From positions 248,001 to 312,000 of the forward strand of contig NZ_JAESFE010000001.1 of assembly GCF_019646055.1 (NCBI RefSeq): 64,000 nt of DNA, given 5' to 3'. Source of the stretch: Sodalis sp. CWE (lineage in GTDB: Bacteria > Pseudomonadota > Gammaproteobacteria > Enterobacterales > Enterobacteriaceae). Below, piece after piece: positions 19,797 through 30,311 of the stretch (position 1 is its first letter; each line of letters opens with the position of its first letter). The notes beneath the pieces are model-generated. The model searched no databases. It saw nothing but the letters and a program-made list of their open reading frames with translations, and was not told where the DNA came from. Both the position numbers and the translations under genes were made by a program.

Positions 19797-21734
19797 ATGG
19801 AGTCCATTCTTTACGAAGCAAAACAATTAAACCTATGGAGATCAATAGATATTCAATTTGCTCTTATGGTGGCAACACCAACCCAGCCAGCATTAATGTT
19901 AGTTAGCGCTTGGTTAAGTGCTGATACTGGTGCTGGTCATACTTGTTTACCAATCAAAATGTTGACTCCAGAGAAATTATTTGATGGAAAAATGCCTATT
20001 TTAGCCAAAAAAGCATGGGAAAAAGCTGGATGTTCCTCTGTAGACGAGTGGGAAAAAATTTTACTAGCATCACAGGCAGTTAGTAATGGTTCTCACCAAA
20101 CTCCATTAGTACTAGACATGGAAAACCAACTTTTATACTTGCATCGTATGTGGCGATATGAGTGTGAAGTAGCAAAATTCTTTAATACAGCTCAATCCTT
20201 TCCTATATCGGAAAATGATGAGAAAAAAATCAAAGTCATATTAAATGATTTTTTTCCTATGGAAATTAGTAGTAACAAATTAACAAATATTGACTGGAAC
20301 AAAATCGCTGTAGCAATAGCAATAACTCGTTCAATATCAGTAATATCTGGAGCACCTGGAACTGGGAAAACCTTTACTGTTTCAAAAATTTTAGCAGCAT
20401 TACTGCAACTTAGTAACGGAAAAAACTTACGTATATTAATGGCGGCACCCACTGGAAAAGCAGCGGTTCGATTAAGCGAAGTCGTACATTTGTCGTTAAA
20501 ACATTTAGGCTTAGAAAAAAAACAAAAACTGAGACTTCCTTGCTTCGCCGTTACATTACATCATTTACTTGGTATACAACCTGACAGCAATAAGACTCGT
20601 TACCACCGCAATAATCTTCTTTATGTGGATATTTTAGTGATAGATGAAGCGTCCATGATTGATTTACCAATGATGGCTAAAATCATAGATGCAATTCCTT
20701 TGCAGGCAAAGGTTATCCTTTTAGGAGATTGTCACCAATTACTTCCAATAGAAGCAGGGTCAGTATTAAGAGATATTTTTCACTTTGCTAAAAGTGGATA
20801 CAGTTTTAAACAAAAAAGAAGACTTATGCGAATAACAGGCTGTGTATTACCAAATAATAACAAAACAAACAACAATATCGATACTAATTTCAATGTAGCT
20901 GATAGTCTATGTTTGCTTAACAAAAGTTATCGTTTTGACGAAAATTCTGACATTGGCCGTTTGGCAGATATGATTAATATTGGCGATAGTGAAGGTGTGT
21001 TATCTTTATTGACATCCGAGACGATTTCAGATATAAACTACTCATCACTATGTGATCAAAAAGAAGAATATGAACTTATAATAAAAACATGTATCAACGG
21101 ATACTCAGATTACCTAAAGCGAATTAAAAACTTTGATCAACCAGCTGTTATTTTAAGATCCTTTAATCAGTTTCGTTTGTTATGCGCTTTACGTGAAGGA
21201 CCGTTTGGAGTTGAAGGTCTTAATAATCGTATTGAGAACAATTTAAGTCAAGCTGGATTATTTATTATCGACAGCACGAAAAATAAACACTATGCCGGTC
21301 GACCGATAATGGTCATGTGTAATGATCCATCTTTAGAACTATATAACGGTGATATAGGTGTTATTCTTTTTAAGAAAGAAGATGAAAAAAATGGATGCCC
21401 GCTTCTTCAAGCGTGTTTTTCTTTGCCGAATGGAAAAATAAAAACGGTGGCACTAAGTCGCCTTCCAAAACATGAAACCGCCTTTGCAATGACAGTGCAT
21501 AAATCTCAAGGTTCAGAATTTCAACAAGTGACACTAGTGCTTCCTAATTATAGTGTTCCTATTTTAACAAGAGAACTATTATATACGGCAGTAACACGTG
21601 CTAAGTCAAGGCTATCAATTCATGCTAGCAAAGAAATAATGCGATACACTATTCTCACTAAAACTCAACGTCATAGCGGTTTAGTTAAACGACTTAATAC
21701 TTTTAAAGAGAAAAGAAGACTTATAGCAATCTAG
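19797..21734 (+). CDS. recD: RecBCD subunit alpha (RecD helicase)
   Basis: 5'-3' SF1B helicase subunit of RecBCD. The Walker A motif GAPGTGKT is at residues 185-192, Walker B/II is VIDEASMIDLPMM, and the C-terminal motifs HETAFAMTVHKSQGSEF and LLYTAVTRAKSRL are intact. At 645 residues it is about 37 longer than E. coli RecD, with an Asn-rich insert around residues 352-370. Start ATG with AGGAG upstream. In E. coli argA is the next gene beyond recD; here it is missing. Confidence 0.95.
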   Translation: MESILYEAKQLNLWRSIDIQFALMVATPTQPALMLVSAWLSADTGAGHTCLPIKMLTPEKLFDGKMPILAKKAWEKAGCSSVDEWEKILLASQAVSNGSHQTPLVLDMENQLLYLHRMWRYECEVAKFFNTAQSFPISENDEKKIKVILNDFFPMEISSNKLTNIDWNKIAVAIAITRSISVISGAPGTGKTFTVSKILAALLQLSNGKNLRILMAAPTGKAAVRLSEVVHLSLKHLGLEKKQKLRLPCFAVTLHHLLGIQPDSNKTRYHRNNLLYVDILVIDEASMIDLPMMAKIIDAIPLQAKVILLGDCHQLLPIEAGSVLRDIFHFAKSGYSFKQKRRLMRITGCVLPNNNKTNNNIDTNFNVADSLCLLNKSYRFDENSDIGRLADMINIGDSEGVLSLLTSETISDINYSSLCDQKEEYELIIKTCINGYSDYLKRIKNFDQPAVILRSFNQFRLLCALREGPFGVEGLNNRIENNLSQAGLFIIDSTKNKHYAGRPIMVMCNDPSLELYNGDIGVILFKKEDEKNGCPLLQACFSLPNGKIKTVALSRLPKHETAFAMTVHKSQGSEFQQVTLVLPNYSVPILTRELLYTAVTRAKSRLSIHASKEIMRYTILTKTQRHSGLVKRLNTFKEKRRLIAI

Positions 21735-22390
21735 ATCAATATACTGCTTTCCCTTTCAGGATAAAAGGGATCAAAATTGACAAAATGAAATAATTAGCCT
21801 TTTAGATAAAAAAACCCTTTGGACTTAATTTAAATCCCGGATTTAATAAAATAAAAAAAAGCAAGCAATAATCATTGGTTCAAAATAAATTACTAATAAT
21901 TTATTTAACTAATTAAAATTAGTAGCTTTTTAGTAAAAGCAAATACACTAGAAAAATTTCTTATCTTTGATAAAGAATATAGATTATCTCTATAAATAAG
22001 AAAAGATTAATAACTTCATTTACTTTATATGAATTTTTCGTTAGCACCTAAGAGGCACGATTTAAGTGTAATCGAATTTATAAATAGTCAGAAGTCAACG
22101 TTTAATCACTCAACTCTATATTTATTGCCTATTTACTTAAGCGATAATTAACATAACAATGTTTAATACAATCTACAAGAATATTGTTTTTTCCAAATAT
22201 TATGTAGTTCATTGAATATATTGTTTATATAAAGTTCTACAAACTAATTGTGTAATTAACATGTCGTTTAAAAAAATAAAACTAGAAAAAAATTTTTTGA
22301 ACTTTGTCCTGACTTAATGGAATACCTATATAGAAAAAACAGCAGTGGAAAAAAGAATTATTTTTTTATCTTTTAAAGATGAGAATTTAT
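21735..22390. other. Spacer between convergent recD and lysS
   Basis: No gene seen. argA and other E. coli genes of this interval are missing. A hairpin at 21750-21770 follows recD; no matching structure was found at the lysS end. Confidence 0.55.
21750..21770 (+). terminator. Terminator-like hairpin after recD
   Basis: TCCCTTT, a 7-base loop and AAAGGGA, 16 bases after the recD stop codon. Three G-C pairs make it stronger than most hairpins here, but no T-run follows directly. Confidence 0.45.
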
Positions 22391-23890
22391 TTAAATTGTT
22401 TTTTTTGGACGCATTGTTGGAAAAAGAATTACATCTCGAATAGTATGACTGTTAGTTAGAATCATAATTAATCGATCAATACCAATTCCAAATCCAGCAG
22501 TAGGTGGTAGCCCGTATTCTAGGGCAGTGATGTAATCTTCATCGAATAGTGTTTTGTTACCACCAGGTTCTTTAGATTTAATTTGCTCAGAAAACCGCAT
22601 TGTTTGATATTCGGAATCATTGAGTTCGGAAAAACCATTACCAATTTCAAGACCCCCAATGAAGAGTTCAAAGCGATCAGTAAAGAACGGGTTATCGTCA
22701 CTTTGTCTTGCTAATGGAGAAATCTCAGTTGGATAAGATGTAATAAAAATTGGTTGAATGAGCTGGTCTTGTACTTTTTCTACAAAAATTTTAGCTTGAA
22801 TTCGGCCTAATCCCCAATGTTTATTAATTTTGATGTTAAGGGACTCTGCAACAGCAGAGGCTAAATTTATATCGTTCAATTCTTCAGAACGAATCTTTGG
22901 CAAAAAACGAAAAATAGCTTCTTTCATGGTCATTTTTGCAAATGGATTACTAAAGTCAAACGTTTGTTGTCCATAGTTAATTTTACTTTTGTTAAATACC
23001 CGCTGCACTAACGTATAGCATAATGTTTCTATCATTTTCATTAAATCAAGATAGTCCGCATAAGCCATGTAGAATTCCATCATAGTAAATTCTGGATTGT
23101 GACGAGGAGACAAACCTTCATTACGAAAATTTCGATTAATTTCAAACACTCGCTCAAATCCTCCTACTACTAATTGTTTTAAGTATAGTTCAGGTGCAAT
23201 ACGCAAATACATATTAACATTTAATGCATTGTAATGAGTAATAAATGGACGCGCCAAACCACCTCCTGGAATAGCCTGTATCATTGGCGTCTCTACTTCT
23301 ATGAAGTCATTATCCATCATAAATCGACGAATTTCTGCTATAATACGAGAACGAGTTTTAAAAATTTGACGCGAGTTATCATTAACAATTAAATCAAGAT
23401 ATCGTTGTCGATAACGAGTTTCCTGATCAGCTAATCCGTGAAATTTATTTGGAAGCGGACGAATTGCCTTAGTTAGCAATCGGATTTCAATACATCGCAC
23501 TGACAATTCGCCTGTACGGGTTTTAAATAGTTTACCACGTGCACCAATAATATCCCCAAGGTCCCATTGCTTAATTTTTTTATTATATTGTTCCTCTGGA
23601 AAATAATTTTGAGAAATATATAACTGAATTTTTCCACTTTTATCCTGTAAAGTAATAAAAGAAGCTTTTCCTATAATTCGACGAGTCATTATTCGCCCAG
23701 CAATTCTGACTTCGATATCTAATTTTTTTAGTTCTTGGTTACTTCTTTTATCATAAAGAATATGCAATTCGTTAGACAAAGAATCTCGACGAAAATCATT
23801 GGGAAAAGCAGTGCCTTGCTTACGTAGTTGAGCGAGCTTTCTTCGACGAGAACGAACTTCCTCATTGAGGTTTAGTAGCTGGCGATTCAT
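22391..23890 (-). CDS. lysS: Lysyl-tRNA synthetase (class II)
   Basis: Charges tRNA-Lys. N-terminal OB-fold anticodon-binding domain (residues about 55-150), then the class II catalytic core: motif 1 around FIEVETPMI, motif 2 [20 protein letters not shown], motif 3 [11 protein letters not shown] near the C terminus. 499 residues against 505 in E. coli. Start ATG aligned with E. coli LysS minus a few residues. Follows prfB by 35 bases, as in the E. coli prfB-lysS operon. Confidence 0.97.
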   Translation of the reverse strand: MNRQLLNLNEEVRSRRRKLAQLRKQGTAFPNDFRRDSLSNELHILYDKRSNQELKKLDIEVRIAGRIMTRRIIGKASFITLQDKSGKIQLYISQNYFPEEQYNKKIKQWDLGDIIGARGKLFKTRTGELSVRCIEIRLLTKAIRPLPNKFHGLADQETRYRQRYLDLIVNDNSRQIFKTRSRIIAEIRRFMMDNDFIEVETPMIQAIPGGGLARPFITHYNALNVNMYLRIAPELYLKQLVVGGFERVFEINRNFRNEGLSPRHNPEFTMMEFYMAYADYLDLMKMIETLCYTLVQRVFNKSKINYGQQTFDFSNPFAKMTMKEAIFRFLPKIRSEELNDINLASAVAESLNIKINKHWGLGRIQAKIFVEKVQDQLIQPIFITSYPTEISPLARQSDDNPFFTDRFELFIGGLEIGNGFSELNDSEYQTMRFSEQIKSKEPGGNKTLFDEDYITALEYGLPPTAGFGIGIDRLIMILTNSHTIRDVILFPTMRPKKTI

Positions 23891-23925
23891 TGGATTGTAC
23901 TTTAAATATATTTTGGTAAATTCCT

Positions 23926-25023
23926 TTATAATCCTGTTTTAAGGCTAGCTTTAATAAAATTATCTAGATCTCCGTCCAAGATTGACTGGACATTACGCGT
24001 TTCTACTCCAGTACGAAGATCTTTAACCCGAGAATCATCAAGCACGTATGAACGAATCTGATTTCCCCATCCGATATTTGATTTAGAATCTTCTAACTTT
24101 TTTTTTTCTGCGTTCTTTTTTCTTAATTCAAATTCATATAATTTAGCCTTTAGCTGTCTCATTGCTTGATCTTTGTTCTTGTGTTGCGAACGATCGCTTT
24201 GACATTGAGTGACAATGTTTGTTGGCAAATGAGTAATACGTACGGCAGATTCAGTTCGATTGACATGTTGTCCTCCTGCACCAGAAGCACGATAAACATC
24301 AATATGAAGATCTGTTGGACTAATTTTAACGGTAACATCGTCGTTGATTTCTGGATAAACAAAAGTAGAACTAAACGACGTATGACGACGACCTCCAGAA
24401 TCAAAAGGACTTTTTCGCACTAATCTATGTACGCCAGATTCTGTGCGTAACCAACCATATGCATAGTTTCCTATAACTTTTATCGTTGTCGATTTGATGC
24501 CAGCTATTTCTCCTTCGGACTCTTCGATGATTTCAGTTTTGAATCGATGTGATTCAGCCCATCGTAGGTACATTCTAAGCAACATGCTAGCCCAGTCCTG
24601 AGCTTCTATCCCTCCAGATCCAGCTTGAATGTCGATATAGCAGTCAGCGCCATCATGTTTATTTAAAAACATACGATGTAACTCTAATTTAGTTAATTGT
24701 ATTTCCAAATCATTCAGTTCAGACTGAACTTCAAAAAAAGTTTCTTCATCTTTTTCTTCTATTGCAAGCGTTAATAGGTCACTAGTATTTTTTAAATTTT
24801 TTGTGAGTTTTTGAATAGACTTTATCGTTGATTCTAGGGATGAATATTCCTTACTTAAAGCCCGTGCTTGCTTTGGTTCATTCCAAATATTCGGCTGCTC
24901 TAATTGTATTTTTATTTTATTAAAGTATTTTATTTTAGAATCGTAATCAAAAAATTTCTTTATAAGAAATATCCTCTCTAATAAATCTCGGATACGACTT
25001 TTTACTTGATGAATTTCAAACAT
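23926..25023 (-). CDS. prfB: Peptide chain release factor 2, without programmed frameshift
   Basis: RF2 releases the peptide at UGA and UAA. The SPF stop-recognition tripeptide ([12 protein letters not shown]) and the GGQ catalytic motif ([12 protein letters not shown]) are present; length 365, as in E. coli. E. coli prfB needs a +1 frameshift at an in-frame UGA (CUU UGA C, codons 25-26). Here that position reads TTT TTT GAT TAC (residues 24-27 Phe-Phe-Asp-Tyr), so the whole gene is one frame, with no UGA and no upstream SD-like stimulator. RF2 autoregulation by frameshifting is therefore lost. Confidence 0.97.
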   Translation of the reverse strand: MFEIHQVKSRIRDLLERIFLIKKFFDYDSKIKYFNKIKIQLEQPNIWNEPKQARALSKEYSSLESTIKSIQKLTKNLKNTSDLLTLAIEEKDEETFFEVQSELNDLEIQLTKLELHRMFLNKHDGADCYIDIQAGSGGIEAQDWASMLLRMYLRWAESHRFKTEIIEESEGEIAGIKSTTIKVIGNYAYGWLRTESGVHRLVRKSPFDSGGRRHTSFSSTFVYPEINDDVTVKISPTDLHIDVYRASGAGGQHVNRTESAVRITHLPTNIVTQCQSDRSQHKNKDQAMRQLKAKLYEFELRKKNAEKKKLEDSKSNIGWGNQIRSYVLDDSRVKDLRTGVETRNVQSILDGDLDNFIKASLKTGL

Positions 25024-25505
25024 AAATTAATTTTTAATTTTTCTTCTTAAGAAAGAACTAAGCACCTTCACAGTTCTTATAAAGATTATCTCACAGACCA
25101 GAGTAAAAAATACAATGTTTATAATAAAAATTTTTGTAAAGGATTTAATTGGTTAATAGTGGTAGATTGCTTATGAGAAACTAATATTCCTTTACAAGGA
25201 TTAAAAACCTCAACTTAGTCTTATCAAATCCAGTTTGATCTTTCTACTCATCATTAGTGTAGTAATCTTACTTATGTTTTTACATTTTTGATTAGTAAAA
25301 ATTGTTTTCAACTAGAAAGATAGTTTGTACTTTAGTAATTGATTACTGTATTTTCCTTTTTTTGATTGTTTTTTATAAAAAAGTTCAAATTAATTAGTTG
25401 CACAATAAACTGATTTGTTATTTCTATTTCAATCTTTGATAATTATTTATATTATTTTTACTCTTAAAAAAGTACTATTAGCTTTTCAAGTTAAGGAGAT
25501 CCTTT
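25024..25505. other. Divergent prfB / ygfZ intergenic region
   Basis: About 480 bases between divergent genes. E. coli recJ, dsbC, xerD, fldB and ygfX-ygfY are absent from this interval. No promoter was convincing enough to call. Confidence 0.55.
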
Positions 25506-26495
25506 GTGTCATTATTAACTCAAGTTCCTTTTTATGCATGTTTACCGCCATCGCTATCTAAATATTTATCTTTATCTCTTATTTCTCTAGAAGATTGGGC
25601 GTTAGTGATAGTTAATGGTAAAGATGCTAAAAAATATCTTCAAGGACAATTAACATGCGATATTCTATCGCTAGATTTTAATCATTTTAGTTTTGCTGCT
25701 CATTGCAATTCCAAAGGAAAAATGTTTAGCCATTTACTTGTTTTTCATTATCGCAATGGAATTGCGCTTATCGAACGTCGGAGCGTACGAGATATTCAAG
25801 TTGCTGAATTAAAAAAATTCTCTATTTTCTCTAAAACAGAAATTATTACTGATGATAATACAACCTTATTAGGAATAGCAGGTACACAAGCTAAAAAAAT
25901 GCTAGAACATTTTTTTTCTGTTCCAGATAAGTCTTATCCTGTAAGCCACCATCATGATACTGTATTAATTTATTTTAGTCTTCCAATACCACGGTATTTA
26001 CTAATAACAACACCAACAGTTCGTAATATGTTATATTATATGTTGAGTAAAGAAACTCAACTTAAAGATAGCCAACAGTGGCTATTACTAGATATTGAAT
26101 CGGGTTATCCAATCATTGATATAGCTAACATTACTAAATTTATCCCTCAGTCAACTAATGCAGAGGCATTAAATGCTATTAGCTTTAATAAAGGATGTTA
26201 CTTGGGTCAAGAAACAGTAGCGCGTGCTAAGTATTGTGGGACTAACAAAAAGTCTCTTTATTTTTTATCTGGTAAAGCAAATAAACTTCCTACCGTGGGC
26301 GATTCATTAGAGCTTAAGGTAAAAAAGGATTGGAGACGTACAGGAATAGTTCTAGCTTCCTGTCGATCAGATAAAGGTACTGCTTTGGTGCAGGCAGTAT
26401 TAAATAATAATTTAGCATCTAGTGATTTGCTACGTGTATGTAATGACGTCAATAGTCTTTTATCTATACAGTCTCTTCCGTGCCATAATCAATGA
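25506..26495 (+). CDS. ygfZ: Folate-binding Fe-S cluster repair protein YgfZ
   Basis: Member of the GcvT-like YgfZ family, a tetrahydrofolate-binding protein that supports biogenesis or repair of certain Fe-S enzymes; candidate clients here include MutY. The signature KGCYLGQETVAR is clear (normally K-G-C-Y-x-G-Q-E) with its conserved Cys. 329 residues, the usual length. The GTG start has an excellent SD (AAGGAG, 7 bases upstream). It is now directly opposite prfB because the intervening genes were lost. Confidence 0.93.
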   Translation: MSLLTQVPFYACLPPSLSKYLSLSLISLEDWALVIVNGKDAKKYLQGQLTCDILSLDFNHFSFAAHCNSKGKMFSHLLVFHYRNGIALIERRSVRDIQVAELKKFSIFSKTEIITDDNTTLLGIAGTQAKKMLEHFFSVPDKSYPVSHHHDTVLIYFSLPIPRYLLITTPTVRNMLYYMLSKETQLKDSQQWLLLDIESGYPIIDIANITKFIPQSTNAEALNAISFNKGCYLGQETVARAKYCGTNKKSLYFLSGKANKLPTVGDSLELKVKKDWRRTGIVLASCRSDKGTALVQAVLNNNLASSDLLRVCNDVNSLLSIQSLPCHNQ

Positions 26496-26553
26496 TATTA
26501 ATCAATATATTTAGTTCCTTCGTTTTAGTGCTTAAATATTTAAATTATTTTGA

Positions 26554-27204
26554 TCAATTCTCGAAAAGATGAATAGCTAGAAAATGACAAACGGTCCCTA
26601 TCAGAACAAATCCATGCCATATAGCATGATTAAAAGGTATTCGTTCCCAAAGATAGAAAACTACTCCTAGTGAATAAATCATGCCTCCAGCACTCAATAA
26701 CAAAAAATTCGTAATAGGTAATTTTTGAAAAAGCTGATATATAAGTATTATTGAAAACCACCCCATACTTAAATAAGTAATAATCGAGATAATCCGAAAA
26801 CTACGATTTATTACTAATTTGAATATAATTCCGCTTATTGCCATGATCCAAATAGTTATTACTAACCATTTGGCTATAGAAGAAGCCAGAACAACCAGTA
26901 AAAGTGGTGTATAAGTACCGGCAATTAACACATAAATTGCACAATGATCAATTTTTTTAAGCCAATTTTTAGTCCGAAGGTTAGTAATAGCATGGTATAA
27001 AGTTGAGGATAGGTAAAGCAAAATCATGCTTCCACCATAGAGACCATAGCTCATCATAACGAGAGCATTGGCACCAGATTTTTCTGCTTGATTAAGCATT
27101 AAAATTAAACCAATAATGCTAAATACTACTCCTAAACCATGAGTAACACTACTAATTATTTCTTCTATTAAAGAATATTGTTTGATTAGTGATTTGTTTT
27201 CCAT
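26554..27204 (-). CDS. trhA: Hemolysin III / PAQR-family membrane protein
   Basis: Integral membrane protein of the hemolysin III (YqfA/TrhA) family, linked in E. coli to membrane energetics and lipid homeostasis; the exact activity is uncertain. Seven hydrophobic segments are visible, with the conserved residues [27 protein letters not shown] and [16 protein letters not shown] (the Ser/Asp/three-His metal site). I choose the ATG at 27204 ([12 protein letters not shown] aligns with E. coli MVQKPLIKQGYSL) and not the upstream TTG at 27279. 216 residues. Confidence 0.9.
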   Translation of the reverse strand: MENKSLIKQYSLIEEIISSVTHGLGVVFSIIGLILMLNQAEKSGANALVMMSYGLYGGSMILLYLSSTLYHAITNLRTKNWLKKIDHCAIYVLIAGTYTPLLLVVLASSIAKWLVITIWIMAISGIIFKLVINRSFRIISIITYLSMGWFSIILIYQLFQKLPITNFLLLSAGGMIYSLGVVFYLWERIPFNHAIWHGFVLIGTVCHFLAIHLFEN

Positions 27205-27892
27205 AGGATTTCTAATTTTAATTAGATAATACATATCTACTACAATTAATTTTTGCTTGCAAGTAAAACCTTTAACCAAAAATTAGAAATGATAGATCAA
27301 TTTGATTGTATATGTCATAACTTTTAAGTTAACTGTTTGTGCGATAAAACTGATTCTCTTGCTAAAGCTTTTTCGATTAAAAACTATCTTCCTTTTCATA
27401 AGATTAAATCGACTAAAGCATTTTTTATGTCATTTTCATCTTTGATTATTAGGAATAATAATTCTTGTAAAGAATTTAATCTTAAAAGATTCTGTTAAGT
27501 TTAACTAGGTAACTATTCAAATATTCTCTAGGCATTATTTTATAAAATATTTCAATTGAAATTGCTATGTGTTTCAAACACATAAAATTTGTTTATCCCA
27601 TACAGAAATTTTATTTTAATTTAAACAAGTCATTATGATAAATAAATATGTTAAGAATTTACTTCTTTGAAGCTTATTACTATTCAATCTAATAAGTCGA
27701 GGAAATAAATAACAATTTAAAAAATTTTAGTATTTTTTCTTTATCTAAGGATGGATTTTTCTGCCTTTAAATGAATCTTGAAGAACAAGTTCTTTATTCG
27801 CTATATAAGCGAATAAAGAACTTGTTCTTCAAAACTTTAAGATCTTACTGTTTTTTTTCTAGGATTTAAACTAAATAAATAATTTATTTAAA
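27205..27892. other. Spacer between ubiI and trhA
   Basis: About 690 bases with no gene. In E. coli bglA and the glycine-cleavage genes gcvP-gcvH-gcvT occupy this interval; no remnant is recognisable. Contains the long perfect hairpin at 27778-27832. Confidence 0.55.
27778..27832 (-). terminator. 25-bp perfect hairpin downstream of ubiI
   Basis: Arms 27778-27802 and 27808-27832 are perfectly complementary over 25 bases around the loop ATATA. It is the longest perfect stem seen in the window and begins about 60 bases after the ubiI stop. No long T-run follows. Most likely the 3' end or a stabilising stem of the ubiH-ubiI transcript. Confidence 0.5.
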
Positions 27893-29131
27893 TTAAAAAA
27901 TCTTTCCTTTTACCAACCATGGGGATGGTTTTTGAAATCCCATTATCTTACGAATAAAATGTAATTTTATCTCTGGAAAATTATTTCCTAACCACAATCC
28001 AATATGTCGAAGACATCTTTTAGTAGGATGTTGGTGAATAAAAAGTTCATAAAACCATTGCATTTCTTTTAGCATTAATATGGCATTACATTTTCGGTTG
28101 TATGAATGAAATTGCCAATAAGGATAATGACCAATATCTTTGCCTTCGTTCTGAAGGCAATGTAGCTTTTCTAAAGCCATCGCAACGTCCATAAATCCTA
28201 TATTTACATTATGCCCTACCGGTGAATAAATAGTATGAGCAGCATCGCCCAACAAAATTAGGCGATGTGTAGCAAAATTGCGAGCATAACAACCAGTAAA
28301 CAAAAATACCTGTCTTTTATCTTCTTGGAGTTTACATAGCCCCAAAATTAAATCAGCTCTTCTTGAAAGAAGAACATTAAATATATTTATAGATTTTTCT
28401 AGATATTTATATGCCATGATCGCTGGCAAAGACCAAATAATAAAACTAAGATAAGAATCTTTTAATGGTAAAAAAGTTAAAATTCCATCATCGTAGAATA
28501 TTTGTCGAATGATACCTTTATGCGGCAATTCTGTGTGAACAATGGCTGTCATAGTATGGTGCTGATAGTTTCGAAAGATCATCGGAATTCCTGCACTTGT
28601 CCGTATCCAAGAACACATATCATCTGCTGCTATTATTAGTTTAGCCTGCAGTTTACGATTGTCATTAAGCTTAATAAAAACTTTGTCCTTTTCCCAACTT
28701 ACTTGATGGAGTGGATTAGAGATTATAAGCTGGACATTTTCTAACTTTTCTACTCTTTCCAACAAAACTTTTTGAAGCAAAGTATATTCTATAATGTATC
28801 CAAAATCTTGATCTATTGATTTAGAATAATCAAAATGTACACGTCCGAAACCATCTTGTTCTGAAATTATCACCTTTCGAAAAGAGTTGATTTGCTTTGC
28901 AGAAAAAGATTCCCAAATATGTAAATGCTGCAACAACAACTTGCTTGCATTATTTATAATGAATATCTTTAAATCTTTCTGACTTAGTTGAGACACCTCT
29001 TCTGATTTTTTGGATGTAATAATTGCGATTCGCAATCCAGATGCGTACAAACCACATGCTAATGATAAGCCAAAAATACCATTACCGTTAATAATTAAAT
29101 CAAACGCTTCTTGCATAGAAGTCTCAGTCAT
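27893..29131 (-). CDS. ubiI: 2-octaprenylphenol 5-hydroxylase-like FAD monooxygenase
   Basis: FAD-dependent hydroxylase (VisC/UbiI) that adds the C5 hydroxyl in ubiquinone synthesis, collinear with E. coli UbiI to the end (412 residues against 400). Its motifs look relaxed. The second FAD motif, GDAAHTIHPLAGQGVNLG in E. coli, reads GDAAHTIYSPVGHNVNIG, losing the Pro and the GQG; the RVSAIN segment reads KIFIIN. GxGxxG (GNGIFG) survives. It overlaps the ubiH end by 8 bases (ATGACTGA); the ATG at 29116 (MQEAFDLI, like E. coli MQSVDVAI) is an alternative start. Function may be impaired. Confidence 0.85.
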   Translation of the reverse strand: MTETSMQEAFDLIINGNGIFGLSLACGLYASGLRIAIITSKKSEEVSQLSQKDLKIFIINNASKLLLQHLHIWESFSAKQINSFRKVIISEQDGFGRVHFDYSKSIDQDFGYIIEYTLLQKVLLERVEKLENVQLIISNPLHQVSWEKDKVFIKLNDNRKLQAKLIIAADDMCSWIRTSAGIPMIFRNYQHHTMTAIVHTELPHKGIIRQIFYDDGILTFLPLKDSYLSFIIWSLPAIMAYKYLEKSINIFNVLLSRRADLILGLCKLQEDKRQVFLFTGCYARNFATHRLILLGDAAHTIYSPVGHNVNIGFMDVAMALEKLHCLQNEGKDIGHYPYWQFHSYNRKCNAILMLKEMQWFYELFIHQHPTKRCLRHIGLWLGNNFPEIKLHFIRKIMGFQKPSPWLVKGKIF

Positions 29132-30311
29132 TAAGATAATGTGTTAATCCTAAAAAATTTTTTACTAGTATTTTTCGCAACATCGGACTGCAAGCTAAGG
29201 TAAAAAATCCGATATTACGGGCAATCACTAGTGGCAAACAATGATTACTAAACAGATTAATTAGTCCGTCTGTAATGTTAATTACATTTTCTCGATCTAG
29301 TTTGCGAAGCTGTTGGTAACGTAATAATACTGCATAACTACCAATGTCTTCTTTTTTCGTTATAGCTTGTATTATTGTTTTTGCCAGAATAAACGCATCA
29401 CGAAGGCCAAGATTGCACCCTTGACCAGCAATTGGATGTAAAGTTTGAGCTGCGTTACCGACAAGTACTAGCCGATGACTTATTTGCCTTTGTGCCACTC
29501 GCAAATATAATGGATAATATTGACGTTTTCCAGAAACAGAGATATCCCCAAATTTCCAGCTAAATATTTTTTGTAAGGCTTTGCAAAATTTTCTATTATC
29601 CCATTTACTGATTTCTTGTCCAAGATCTTCTTGAAGACACCAGATAAACGAGCTACGTAAATTAGATATGGGTAACACTGTTAATAATCCTTGAGAAGTA
29701 AAGTATTCAAATGCATTTCCATAATGAGGGATATTTGTATTAATGTTGGCAACTATTGCAATTTGTTGATAACTACTTTTTTTCCAATAAATACCGCAAG
29801 GGGATATTGATTTTGATTTTGCGCCCTCGGCAACTATCACTAATTTTGTATTTAACTCTTTGCCATTATCTAAGGTAATAATTGTTTCTTGATTCTGTTG
29901 CTTAAGAAAAACAATTGTTGCTGGACAATGTAGTTGAACACCTGGAGCTTTTTTCAATAACTCAAATAATTTCTTGCCTGCTTTACGTAATTCTATAACG
30001 TAACCTAATTCTGAAAGTTGATAATCTTTAGCTGAAATATAAATTTTAACGAATTGTCTTTGAAGGATTACTTCTATTTGTGTAATTATGGTAGAAATAG
30101 AACGTAATGTTTCCCAAATTCCTACCGAATCCAAACGACAACAAGTTCCTATTGCTAAAGCAATAGCTCGAGAGTCAAATCCTGCATGATTATGATTTTC
30201 TGGAACTTTCGATTCTATCAAATTAATTTGTAAAGCACCACGACTAAGATATGAAAGTGTCAATGCCAACGTTGCACCAACCATGCCTCCACCGATAATG
30301 CTAATGTTCAT
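29124..30311 (-). CDS. ubiH: 2-octaprenyl-6-methoxyphenol hydroxylase
   Basis: FAD monooxygenase for the C1 hydroxylation of the ubiquinone ring. GGGMVGATLAL (Rossmann FAD motif) is at residues 7-17, SRAIALAIGTC follows E. coli GRAIALAAGTC, and the second FAD motif GNAAQTLHPIAGQGCNLGLR is intact, unlike in the neighbouring ubiI. 395 residues against 392. Start ATG with a strong SD (AAGGAG, 5 bases upstream), consistent with its being first in a ubiH-ubiI operon. pepP, which precedes it in E. coli, is lost. Confidence 0.96.
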   Translation of the reverse strand: MNISIIGGGMVGATLALTLSYLSRGALQINLIESKVPENHNHAGFDSRAIALAIGTCCRLDSVGIWETLRSISTIITQIEVILQRQFVKIYISAKDYQLSELGYVIELRKAGKKLFELLKKAPGVQLHCPATIVFLKQQNQETIITLDNGKELNTKLVIVAEGAKSKSISPCGIYWKKSSYQQIAIVANINTNIPHYGNAFEYFTSQGLLTVLPISNLRSSFIWCLQEDLGQEISKWDNRKFCKALQKIFSWKFGDISVSGKRQYYPLYLRVAQRQISHRLVLVGNAAQTLHPIAGQGCNLGLRDAFILAKTIIQAITKKEDIGSYAVLLRYQQLRKLDRENVINITDGLINLFSNHCLPLVIARNIGFFTLACSPMLRKILVKNFLGLTHYLND

